Shown in pieces: positions 51,911 through 60,185 of a stretch of DNA of 64,000 bases. Numbering within the stretch: position 1 is the first letter of the stretch; each line of letters opens with the position of its first letter. The stretch spans positions 1-64,000 of the forward strand of contig CABYHU010000001.1 of the NCBI GenBank assembly GCA_902518715.1. The letters are read 5' to 3'. The notes under the pieces are model-generated. The model was not told where the DNA came from. It worked only from the letters and a program-made list of their open reading frames with translations, and searched no databases. Source of the stretch: an uncultured SAR86 cluster bacterium. Lineage in GTDB: Bacteria > Pseudomonadota > Gammaproteobacteria > Magnimaribacterales > D2472. Made by a program: the position numbers and the translations under genes.

Positions 51911-52303
51911 ATGTCCAATGCAGCAAATTACATAAATAAATGGCACGAAGTTATTCTTGAAGGGAAAATGGAGCTTCTTGATAACCTTCTCAGCGATAAT
52001 GCTACTTTTTATTCACCTGTAGTCTTTAAACCGCTTGAAGGCAAAGAAATTACAAAAATGTATCTCAGTGCGGCTGGCCTTTCATTTAATATGGAAAGCT
52101 TTAAATACACACGAGAATTAAATGACGCTAATCACTCTGTTCTAGAGTTCGAGACGACAATTGATGACATAAGCGTAAATGGGGTAGATATGATTGAGTG
52201 GGATGATGATGGCAAGATACTTAGTTTTAAAGTCATGATTAGGCCCTTCAAGGCAGTTGAAATCGTTAGAGCAAAAATGGTTGAAGCTCTTGAGCAAATT
52301 TAG
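51911..52303 (+). CDS. NTF2/SnoaL-like domain protein
   Basis: Small alpha+beta ORF: INKWHEVILEGKMELLDNLLSDNATFYSPVVFKPLEGKEI... Confidence 0.78.
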   Translation: MSNAANYINKWHEVILEGKMELLDNLLSDNATFYSPVVFKPLEGKEITKMYLSAAGLSFNMESFKYTRELNDANHSVLEFETTIDDISVNGVDMIEWDDDGKILSFKVMIRPFKAVEIVRAKMVEALEQI

Positions 52304-52378
52304 TTGAATCCTTTATTTTATCAAGCAGCCTAGGGTAGCAGAGTAGCCGTAGCAATGTTTTGATTTTCCACTATTTGT

Positions 52379-53078
52379 GCATGGCTAACGCTCGTAACCC
52401 ATTGTATCGAACTCGATCCTGCAGTTCTTATATATTTGGTCCTTTACTTTTTGCGACAACAGCTCGGATGCAGGCCTTCTGTTAGTTCTGAATTTGTGTT
52501 TGGTTTGTGGATAGTGCGCGACAATATCAAATTCAAGCCTGTCGCCGAGGGTCGTGAGGTCTTCCTGCATATTGTCAAAATTGACAATGAAATCGACAAT
52601 AGGTTTTTCACCGTCTGAATAGGTTGGGTAATTGACGTATTTCTTCTTCTTCAGAACACGCTCAAGCTCCTTGTCAAAACTCCAGTTTTTTTTTCCGCGC
52701 GCATGATAATAGATATGTGATACAACCTTTTCGTACGGATGCCTTTCGATCGAAAAAGTGAAGTAATCATCATAAGTTTTTTTGCCGACGTGCTCGCGAA
52801 TCGCAACAGCTGGCATATGATTGAAAAATTTGCCACGGCGTCTGGCGCGTAAAAATTTCATCTTGCGTGCCTTTATCATATTGCGATATCGCTGCTCTCC
52901 AAGACCAGCATAGTTCTGAGGTAACGTGCCGCCCATGTCCAGCCTGACGAGCTCGTCTTCAAACGATATTGGAGTGATGATGTCATCGGGACCACAGACT
53001 TGGCTCAGACTAACCTCCATGCTTGTGCCCGAGGTTTTACGGGTCTTTACGAAAATAAACTTCTTTGCATGGCTAACG
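52379..53078. repeat. 12-bp direct repeat GCATGGCTAACG bracketing the sulfotransferase gene
   Basis: Copies at 52379-52390 and 53067-53078. Confidence 0.75.
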
Positions 53079-53083
53079 ATCAT
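52385..53083 (-). CDS. Sulfotransferase family protein
   Basis: N-terminal FVKTRKTSGTSMEVSLS (PAPS 5'-phosphosulfate loop-like) and SIERHPYEKVVSHIYYH (3'-phosphate-binding-like). Confidence 0.82.
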   Translation of the reverse strand: MIVSHAKKFIFVKTRKTSGTSMEVSLSQVCGPDDIITPISFEDELVRLDMGGTLPQNYAGLGEQRYRNMIKARKMKFLRARRRGKFFNHMPAVAIREHVGKKTYDDYFTFSIERHPYEKVVSHIYYHARGKKNWSFDKELERVLKKKKYVNYPTYSDGEKPIVDFIVNFDNMQEDLTTLGDRLEFDIVAHYPQTKHKFRTNRRPASELLSQKVKDQIYKNCRIEFDTMGYER

Positions 53084-53876
53084 TGGTTGCTCCGCTGATT
53101 CGACTAAGTCCTTTCTTGTACCGATAGATAGCTATTTTTCTCGAAGCATCAATGGATTGCGTAATTCTCTGCCAAAAAGGTTTCTTTTCCGGATACCAAC
53201 TGTTAGATTTATCCGGTAAAACGCCGTCCAGAACAACTTCCCAATCCCGCGATGATTCGTATCCACAACCGACCAGATCTGGTGTCATTGTGCCATGGAT
53301 TGCCTGCTGTTGGACGATGCGACCGAGATGTTTTCGCCAGACACCAACACTGGTCGGTCCAATAGGACGGACGCCACGCATTGCAACCTTTGACTTTTCA
53401 GACACTTGCGCGTGTTCATGGTACTCAGAAAATTTGTGTTGTTTCTCAAGCCATGGAAATTTTTCAATGATTTGGCTTTGTGTGGCATCAGGGTTATTTA
53501 CGAAATCTTCGTACCGGATATTGAGAAAACGATCGTGGCCGAACAATGAGCGTGCACAGGCATGCAATTCACGCCAAAGCCTAATGTTCGAGTAGTACAT
53601 ATCCTCGCTCTTACCGTGCCGGCTAACGATGACATCACGCGGATCGCGCGTTACGTAAATGACATAGAGATTAGGATCGTCGATGACTCCTGGCATATAC
53701 AAAGTATCTTTGGGTCGTTTCGTGATAACTACATCGTTGTTTTTTGCGGTTACGAGGTGAAAGCGAATCTCATGGTCGTAATGCTTATTTGTCCGAAAAC
53801 AGGTTACCATCGCTTCGTGCAAGAGAGTAGTTCCGGATCGCGGCGAGCAGGCAACAATGTGAATGTGCTTAAACAT
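53073..53876 (-). CDS. Sulfotransferase
   Basis: HIVACSPRSGTTLLHEAM (5'-PSB loop) and YVIYVTRDPRDVIVSRHG (3'-PB motif). Confidence 0.9.
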   Translation of the reverse strand: MFKHIHIVACSPRSGTTLLHEAMVTCFRTNKHYDHEIRFHLVTAKNNDVVITKRPKDTLYMPGVIDDPNLYVIYVTRDPRDVIVSRHGKSEDMYYSNIRLWRELHACARSLFGHDRFLNIRYEDFVNNPDATQSQIIEKFPWLEKQHKFSEYHEHAQVSEKSKVAMRGVRPIGPTSVGVWRKHLGRIVQQQAIHGTMTPDLVGCGYESSRDWEVVLDGVLPDKSNSWYPEKKPFWQRITQSIDASRKIAIYRYKKGLSRISGATNDR

Positions 53877-54597
53877 TAGCCATTGCCGCTTTGTTATAGG
53901 CAGATATTAGTATTTGCCAATCGGCCAGTTGCCAATAAATATTATGTAATCGTTTTTCTTTCTCAAATGATCGCTTTAAACGCGCTATGTTTGAGTTTTT
54001 CCAATTACTGCCTTGTCTAATTTGGCATTTATCAAAATCAATTAGCCAAACCTCGTTTTCTATATCGAGCATAATGTTGTGGATATTTAAATCGTGGAGA
54101 TAAATCTGATGATGATGGAATTTGGCAATGGTTTGACCAATTTTTTTCCAAACATCAGCGGTTAAGCTGTTTGCTAGTAAAATATGATGTAAGTCCCTAG
54201 CGCTGGAAATTTTTTTTAAAATGATATCGGCTTGATAATATAAGCCAGTCTTCTTCAACATCGCTGCGATCGGGGTTGGACAATTTAAATCCATATTTTT
54301 CATTTGCTGTAGCAGCTTAAATTCTCTCCATGCTCGTGATTTTTCAATACCTGTATACATATATTGATCACTTAGTACTTTTCCAATCAAGCCGCCGCGA
54401 CGATAGTGCCGTAATACATATTCATTTTTGTTATGTTTAAAAAAGTAGGTGGTGCCACGGCCAGTTGCCTGTCCTGTTATAGCATTTTGTGTCTTCCAAT
54501 ATTGACCTGTAAAGATTTTTGGGACAGGTACAGGGAAATGGCCTGAATCAAACAACATGATGTGGGACTTAACTGATTTTTGTTGTATGTATGACAT
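53869..54597 (-). CDS. kdkA: 3-deoxy-D-manno-octulosonic acid kinase (KdkA-like, LPS core kinase)
   Basis: GRGTTYFF..YVLRHYRRGGLIGKVLSDQY...SRAWREFKLL, YLHDLNIHNIML and WLIDFDKCQIR kinase motifs. Confidence 0.88.
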   Translation of the reverse strand: MSYIQQKSVKSHIMLFDSGHFPVPVPKIFTGQYWKTQNAITGQATGRGTTYFFKHNKNEYVLRHYRRGGLIGKVLSDQYMYTGIEKSRAWREFKLLQQMKNMDLNCPTPIAAMLKKTGLYYQADIILKKISSARDLHHILLANSLTADVWKKIGQTIAKFHHHQIYLHDLNIHNIMLDIENEVWLIDFDKCQIRQGSNWKNSNIARLKRSFEKEKRLHNIYWQLADWQILISAYNKAAMANV

Positions 54598-54601
54598 GTA
54601 A

Positions 54602-55525
54602 CTATTTTTGGCTTAAACGGATATTACTACGCACTTTAGACAATTGAGAATTTTCTTTATAACGTCCTTTTGTAACATGATGAATATGAAAAACACCATC
54701 AATATGCTTAGGTTCACCATCAGTGCCAAGTAGCCAGCGAAAGGCGGTGTCTTCATAGGTTTTACGCCAACGGTCAGATTCAGTTTGAAATATTGAAAGT
54801 TTTTCACAATAACCTATAGCACGAGCAACGTCACCATGAACAATTTGAAATGGGCCACGTGCTTTATCACGGGATTTACCACGTTCGTATAAACTGAAAT
54901 TTTCTGTTTCTATATCGATAACTTGTGGTTGGACATCATTTGACAATAATGGGTCATCATCTTCTAACATCTCACTGATTTTTTCTTCTTTAGGAAAAAA
55001 CAATGAACCTTTCTCACCTTGTAAACTATCGGCGAGTGAGTCTAAGCAGTTTTCATAAAAGATAACGTCGCAATCTGTAAACCATATCCAGTCAGCTTCT
55101 GTTGACCGCGCAGCCATATTTCGGCCTATAGCACGTCTAAAGAGCTTTCCTTTGGTAAGAGGGTGGAAATTCCAAGTTACATTTGGCGTGGTTATTTGAC
55201 TAAAGAAGTCCAATGTAGCCTTTGTTTTAGTATCTTCTTCAGCATAAAAAACGGTCACAGTTAAATTTAGTTTTGTTGGTGGATAGTTTACAAACGAACT
55301 TAATTGATAGGTTAACATGCTGGCATAACCCCAACAGTGACTAACAATTTCTAAATCAAACTTTCCCTTTACTGCCTTGCGATCTGCTTCAGCAGGTATT
55401 TTATCGCGAAACAATGACTGCGGTAAAATACGACCAAACACTAAACGATAAGCTTGTATAGCAAAGCTATTAAAGACATTAGGTGAAAATGTTTTTGTTT
55501 CTATCATGATAAATAAGTAAGCCAA
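54602..55525 (-). CDS. GT-A-type glycosyltransferase-like protein
   Basis: RAIGRNMAARSTEADWIWFTDCDVIF (DxD-like), GPFQIVHGDVARAIGYCE, YEDTAFRWLLG. Confidence 0.75.
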   Translation of the reverse strand: MAYLFIMIETKTFSPNVFNSFAIQAYRLVFGRILPQSLFRDKIPAEADRKAVKGKFDLEIVSHCWGYASMLTYQLSSFVNYPPTKLNLTVTVFYAEEDTKTKATLDFFSQITTPNVTWNFHPLTKGKLFRRAIGRNMAARSTEADWIWFTDCDVIFYENCLDSLADSLQGEKGSLFFPKEEKISEMLEDDDPLLSNDVQPQVIDIETENFSLYERGKSRDKARGPFQIVHGDVARAIGYCEKLSIFQTESDRWRKTYEDTAFRWLLGTDGEPKHIDGVFHIHHVTKGRYKENSQLSKVRSNIRLSQK

Positions 55526-55681
55526 CTCATTTCTTAAAAATCTAATAAAAGTTCCACAATCCTAATCATACCAAAATGATGAGAAATGATGAGTTTTATG
55601 AATCTCTTTCATCACTAAACTTTTTACAATTCTGCTTGAAAGCCCATTACATTGCAGTTATATTTACTACCCACTTGTGAT

Positions 55682-55757
55682 GCGGGAATAGCTCAGCTGG
55701 TAGAGCGCAACCTTGCCAAGGTTGAGGTCGCGAGTTCGAACCTCGTTTCCCGCTCCA
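55682..55757 (+). tRNA. tRNA-Gly (anticodon GCC)
   Basis: GCGGGAATAGCTCAGCTGGTAGAGCGCAACCTTGCCAAGGTTGAGGTCGCGAGTTCGAACCTCGTTTCCCGCTCCA; full cloverleaf. Confidence 0.97.
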
Positions 55758-55774
55758 ATTAAGAATCATTATTT

Positions 55775-56251
55775 ATGAAAGAATTATTTCCTTATCACGG
55801 TGAAAAAATATTGGTTACTCAAGAGATGTGTGACCACAATGGTCATATGAATACTGGATCATATACAAGATGTTTTGATGGGTGTTGGGGTCAAATGTAT
55901 ACAGATATGGGTTTTGATGATGAGTATTTCAATAATGGATATTCTTCCTTTACTTTAGAGGAAAATTTAAAATATTTTAAAGAATTTTTAGAAGGCGATT
56001 TAATATATCCGTCTTTTAGAATTGTTGGTTTAAATAGGAAATGTATTCATATTTTAGGATGCCTTTTAGATTCAGAAAATAATATATCTACAGTCTATGA
56101 GACTGTGCTGGGTCACATTGATATGAATTTACGTAAGATTATCGAAATGGATGATTCTTTCTTTAATTCAATTACATCTTTAAAACATAGTCATGATAAT
56201 CTTGGGAGCATTCCATTTGATTTGAGGTTGGCAGTTAAAGAAAGCGTCTAA
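55775..56251 (+). CDS. Hotdog-fold thioesterase-like protein
   Basis: VTQEMCDHNGHMNTGSYTRCFDGCW (DxNGHMN hotdog thioesterase motif). Confidence 0.82.
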   Translation: MKELFPYHGEKILVTQEMCDHNGHMNTGSYTRCFDGCWGQMYTDMGFDDEYFNNGYSSFTLEENLKYFKEFLEGDLIYPSFRIVGLNRKCIHILGCLLDSENNISTVYETVLGHIDMNLRKIIEMDDSFFNSITSLKHSHDNLGSIPFDLRLAVKESV

Positions 56252-56272
56252 TACCTCTGATAAAATATTAAT

Positions 56273-58432
56273 ATGCAAAGTTACATTAAACACGGAAGTC
56301 TTAATATCCATAATGCTCTTTATAGATTTCTTAATGATGAGGTGCTTTCGGGACTTGATATAAGCTCAGATGAGTTTTGGGGAAAGTTTGAGGGTCTTTT
56401 AGAGGAATTCCATCAAAGAAATAAAGATTTATTAGCAAGAAGATCTTTATTACAAGATCAAATCTCTTCTTGGCACAAGAGTAATGATTTTAATTTAAAT
56501 GAATATAAAAAGTTTTTAAAAGAAATAGGTTACTTAGAGAAAGTGCCTGCAGATTTTACAATCACTACAAGGAATACAGATCCAGAAATTTCGGGTATTC
56601 CAGGACCCCAGCTTGTTGTTCCAATCATGAATGCAAGATTTGCTTTAAATGCAACAAATGCAAGGTGGGGCAGCCTTTATGACGCACTATATGGAACTGA
56701 TGTTATTTCAGAAGAAGGAGGCGCACTTAGAGAGGGTGCATATAATGAAATTCGTGGAAATAAAGTCATTGATTTTTCAAAAAAATTTTTAGATCAGTGT
56801 TTCCCACTTACTGATCTTAGTTATAAAGATATTACAAATATTTCAGTTAGGGATCAAAGATTACTTTTTCATACTGAGCAAGATCAAATTACTTATCTAA
56901 AAAATGAAAATCAATTCAAAGGATTTAATGGATCTCCTGAAAATCCTTCAGAGGTTCTATTAGTAAACAACAATCTTCATTTAGAAATACAAATAGATCC
57001 CAATCATCCTGTCGGTAAGACTGACAAAGCAAATATTAAAGATATTGTTTTGGAGTCTGCAGTTTCAACAATCCAAGATTGTGAGGATTCAGTTGCCGCA
57101 GTTGATGCTGAAGATAAAGTAATTGCTTATAGAAATTGGCTAGGTTTGATGAAAGGGGATCTCTCTGAAACATTTGAAAAAAATGGAAAACAATTAACAA
57201 GAGTCTTAAAGGAAGATAGAAAGTATCTAGATGCTAATGGAAATTCTTTTTCTCTTCCTGGAAGAAGTCTTTTACTTGTTAGGAATGTTGGTCATCTTAT
57301 GCAGAATCCTTCAGTAATATTAGAAAATGGTGACGAGGTTTTTGAAGGAATCTTAGATGCCATGTTTACCATATGTATCGCTTTATATGATCTAAATAAG
57401 TTAAATACATTGTCGAATTCAAGGAACAAAAGTATGTATATCGTCAAACCAAAAATGCATGGTTCTGAGGAGGTAGCTTTCACATGCGACTTGTTTGATG
57501 CAGTTGAACGATTATTCAATCTAGAAAAAAATACTGTAAAAGTTGGAATTATGGACGAGGAGAGACGCACCACTATTAATCTAAAGGCTTGCATCGAAAA
57601 AGCTAAAGAAAGAATAATTTTTATAAATACTGGTTTTTTAGACAGAACAGGAGATGAAATACATACAAGCATGGAAGCAGGAGCAATGGTTCCTAAATCA
57701 GAGATGAAGGCTCAATCATGGATAAACGCTTATGAAGATTGGAATGTAGATATAGGTATAAGCTGTGGATTAAGTGGTAGAGCACAAATCGGAAAGGGAA
57801 TGTGGGCAATGCCAGATGAGATGAAAGATATGGTAGAGACTAAAATAGCTCATCCATTATCTGGTGCAACATGTGCATGGGTCCCATCACCAACAGCAGC
57901 AACGCTTCATGCAATGCATTATCATCATGTTGATGTGTTATCAAAACAAGAGGAGCTATCTTCTAGGGAACAAGCTGATTTAGATAAGATTTTAACTATT
58001 CCTCTTTTAAAGGAGCATTTAGATAAACAAACAATTAGGAATGAGATAGCAAACAGTGCTCAAGGAATACTTGGTTATGTCGTGAGATGGATTGATCAGG
58101 GCATTGGATGTTCAAAAGTTCCAGATATTAACAATGTTGGTCTTATGGAGGATAGAGCAACGTGCAGGATATCAAGCCAGCATATTTCAAACTGGATTCA
58201 CCATGGTGTTTGTTCAGAGGAAGAAGTAATTGATATTTTTAAAGAGATGGCTCTAGTTGTTGATGAGCAAAACAAAGATGATTCAAACTATCAAAAAATG
58301 GGATCAAATTTTTCTGGATTTGCATTTCAAGCTTCCCTAGATTTAGCAATAAAAGGAGTTTCCCAACCAAGCGGATATACTGAGCCGTTGTTACATAAAT
58401 GGCGTCTAGAGTTCAAGAAAAATATTCGTTAA
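56273..58432 (+). CDS. glcB: Malate synthase G
   Basis: NATNARWGSLYDALYGTDVI, IQDCEDSVAAVDAEDKV, VKPKMHGSEEVAFT, MDEERRTTINLKACI, and GATCAWVPSPTAATLHAMHYHHVDV. Confidence 0.97.
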   Translation: MQSYIKHGSLNIHNALYRFLNDEVLSGLDISSDEFWGKFEGLLEEFHQRNKDLLARRSLLQDQISSWHKSNDFNLNEYKKFLKEIGYLEKVPADFTITTRNTDPEISGIPGPQLVVPIMNARFALNATNARWGSLYDALYGTDVISEEGGALREGAYNEIRGNKVIDFSKKFLDQCFPLTDLSYKDITNISVRDQRLLFHTEQDQITYLKNENQFKGFNGSPENPSEVLLVNNNLHLEIQIDPNHPVGKTDKANIKDIVLESAVSTIQDCEDSVAAVDAEDKVIAYRNWLGLMKGDLSETFEKNGKQLTRVLKEDRKYLDANGNSFSLPGRSLLLVRNVGHLMQNPSVILENGDEVFEGILDAMFTICIALYDLNKLNTLSNSRNKSMYIVKPKMHGSEEVAFTCDLFDAVERLFNLEKNTVKVGIMDEERRTTINLKACIEKAKERIIFINTGFLDRTGDEIHTSMEAGAMVPKSEMKAQSWINAYEDWNVDIGISCGLSGRAQIGKGMWAMPDEMKDMVETKIAHPLSGATCAWVPSPTAATLHAMHYHHVDVLSKQEELSSREQADLDKILTIPLLKEHLDKQTIRNEIANSAQGILGYVVRWIDQGIGCSKVPDINNVGLMEDRATCRISSQHISNWIHHGVCSEEEVIDIFKEMALVVDEQNKDDSNYQKMGSNFSGFAFQASLDLAIKGVSQPSGYTEPLLHKWRLEFKKNIR

Positions 58433-58461
58433 AAAAACTTAACTTTTTTTACACAAAGGTG

Positions 58462-58489
58462 TTGACACTTTTCAAAAAGAGCGTAATAT
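58462..58489 (+). promoter_or_regulatory. Sigma70-type promoter for the downstream ncRNA
   Basis: TTGACA (58462-58467), 16-bp spacer, TAATAT (58484-58489). Confidence 0.85.
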
Positions 58490-58495
58490 GAACTT

Positions 58496-58716
58496 TACCT
58501 GATGAGGACTGATAAGAGACCAACTGCAGACGGAAACTTAAGGGAAATCATAGGAAGAGCCCTCAAGGCGAAAGCGTTTTAAAGAGTATACGATAAAAAA
58601 TAGCTTTAAAACCCACCAAGGATGAAGAGATAGCATCCAAGGAGCTAAAGAAAATCTCACTTTAGACACTTGAGGAACTCGAACTGAAAGACAGAGCGCA
58701 AGCTCTGTTTTTTTTT
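58496..58716 (+). ncRNA. Unannotated ~220-nt structured small RNA; GGA-rich, CsrB/RsmZ-like candidate
   Basis: Bounded by a strong promoter and a strong terminator, with no matching ORF. Hairpins readable by eye: CUUAAGGG/CCCUCAAG, GUUUUAAAG/CUUUAAAAC, GGAUG/CAUCC, CUAAAG/CUUUAG. Seven GGA motifs. Confidence 0.75.
58691..58716 (+). terminator. Rho-independent terminator of the ncRNA
   Basis: ACAGAGC-GCAA-GCTCTGT followed by a run of T. Confidence 0.93.
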
Positions 58717-58764
58717 GTGCTGAAAAAATTCCTTATGGTTCTTTTTTAATGTAATATCCACCTC

Positions 58765-60174
58765 ATGTTCACTAGAACAAAAATTATTTGCACTATTGGT
58801 CCAGCTACATCTGAATTAATCACAATGCAAAAGATGTATTCAGCTGGAATGAATGTTGTTCGAATTAATATGTCACATGCGTCTCATGATGAGGCTTTAA
58901 ATGTAATAAATAATGTTAAAAAAATTAATAAAAATCCAGATATTAAAATGGGCCCAATTTCCATTTTGATAGATACACAAGGCCCTGAAATCAGAACAGG
59001 AGATAGGGATACATCTCTTGATTTAAAACTTGGTGATAAAGTAAACCTGACTGTAAGAGATGAAGTCGATGTTGAGACATCATCTATCAAGATTAACTAT
59101 AGGGGATTAATTAACAGTGTAAAAAAAGGTTCAAAGATTTCTGTAGATAATGGCCTAGTAAATTTTAAAGTTTTAGAAAAACATGACGATAAGCTTTTGT
59201 GTAGGGTTATTGATGGAGGAAAAATTGGTAGTAAGAGAAGTGTTAATCTCCCTGGAGTGAGGATTGACCTTCCTTCAATAACAAAAAAAGATAAAGCCGA
59301 TATAAATTTTGCTATCAAACATGATGTAGATTACATAGCTCTTTCCTTTGTTAGAAAAATTGAGGATATTCATAGCTTAAGAAAGATCTTAAAGAGAAAG
59401 AAATCACAAATAAAAGTTGTTTCAAAAATTGAAGACAATGAAGGTCTTTCTAATATTCATGCCATTACACAAGAATCAGATGCTGTCATGGTTGCCCGAG
59501 GCGATCTTGGAATTGAAACTAGCTTGGCTGATTTGCCAAATGTACAAAGACGTATAATGTATGCCTGTTCAAAATGGGGAAGAAGATCAATCGTAGCTAC
59601 TCACTTGCTTGAATCAATGATAGAGAAGCCAACACCTACCAGAGCTGAAGTAACTGATGTTGCTAACACTATTTATGAGGGTGCAGATGCAATCATGCTG
59701 TCTGGCGAGACCAGCATTGGGAAATATCCAATTGAATGCATAAGATTTCTTAAATCTATAGCTGATAGATCAGAAAAATTTAGAACATTAGGGTATGAAG
59801 AAAAACTTCAATTAAGTGGCGATTGGGAATACTTGGCTAAGACTGCGAGAGATCTCGCTGAGTCGATTAATGCTGACGGCATTATAGTTATTACGCGAAG
59901 TGGTTATACAGCAAATCTAGTTTCAAACGCAAAGCCATTCAATGTTCCAATATATGCTTTCACAAATGATAAAAGAGTTCATAGACAGCTTTCATTAGTT
60001 GGCTCTGTTTTAAGTTTTTATCAAAAAAGTATTGTTGATAATAAAAATAATATGTCTAAAATTGCTAATACACTCAAAAAAGTTTTTAGTAAAAAGAAAA
60101 AATTAAAGTTTGTTCTTATTTCTGGAATGTTCTCAGAGAAACATTCTGATGCAATTAGAGTTGTAAACTTTTAA
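58765..60174 (+). CDS. pyk: Pyruvate kinase
   Basis: TKIICTIGPATSE, MNVVRINMSHA, VSKIEDNEGLSNI, MVARGDLGIE, GADAIMLSGETSIGKYP. Confidence 0.96.
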   Translation: MFTRTKIICTIGPATSELITMQKMYSAGMNVVRINMSHASHDEALNVINNVKKINKNPDIKMGPISILIDTQGPEIRTGDRDTSLDLKLGDKVNLTVRDEVDVETSSIKINYRGLINSVKKGSKISVDNGLVNFKVLEKHDDKLLCRVIDGGKIGSKRSVNLPGVRIDLPSITKKDKADINFAIKHDVDYIALSFVRKIEDIHSLRKILKRKKSQIKVVSKIEDNEGLSNIHAITQESDAVMVARGDLGIETSLADLPNVQRRIMYACSKWGRRSIVATHLLESMIEKPTPTRAEVTDVANTIYEGADAIMLSGETSIGKYPIECIRFLKSIADRSEKFRTLGYEEKLQLSGDWEYLAKTARDLAESINADGIIVITRSGYTANLVSNAKPFNVPIYAFTNDKRVHRQLSLVGSVLSFYQKSIVDNKNNMSKIANTLKKVFSKKKKLKFVLISGMFSEKHSDAIRVVNF

Positions 60175-60185
60175 AAGGGGATAGT

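Noticed and set aside
55574-55593. Tandem AAATGATGAG x2 upstream of tRNA-Gly
   Set aside because: Only two 10-bp units in an AT-rich spacer; no supporting context.
52304-55760. Integrative element attached at tRNA-Gly
   Set aside because: The cassette lies on the 5' side of the tRNA, no integrase is present, and I see no duplicate of the tRNA 3' end near 52.3 kb. It looks like a recombination-driven hot spot rather than an integrase island.
58498-58540. Possible hammerhead ribozyme: CUGAUGAG ... GGAAAC core-like strings at the start of the sRNA
   Set aside because: The sequence between them does not form a convincing stem II, and I could not identify matching stems I/III with a cleavage triplet. 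The GGA-rich hairpin series explains the region better.
58496-58716. 6S RNA, RNase P RNA, tmRNA, 4.5S RNA or glycine riboswitch identity for the sRNA
   Set aside because: No long bubble hairpin (6S), no RNase P/SRP/tmRNA conserved cores, no glycine-aptamer core. The element ends in its own terminator about 50 nt before pyk, with a separate candidate promoter.
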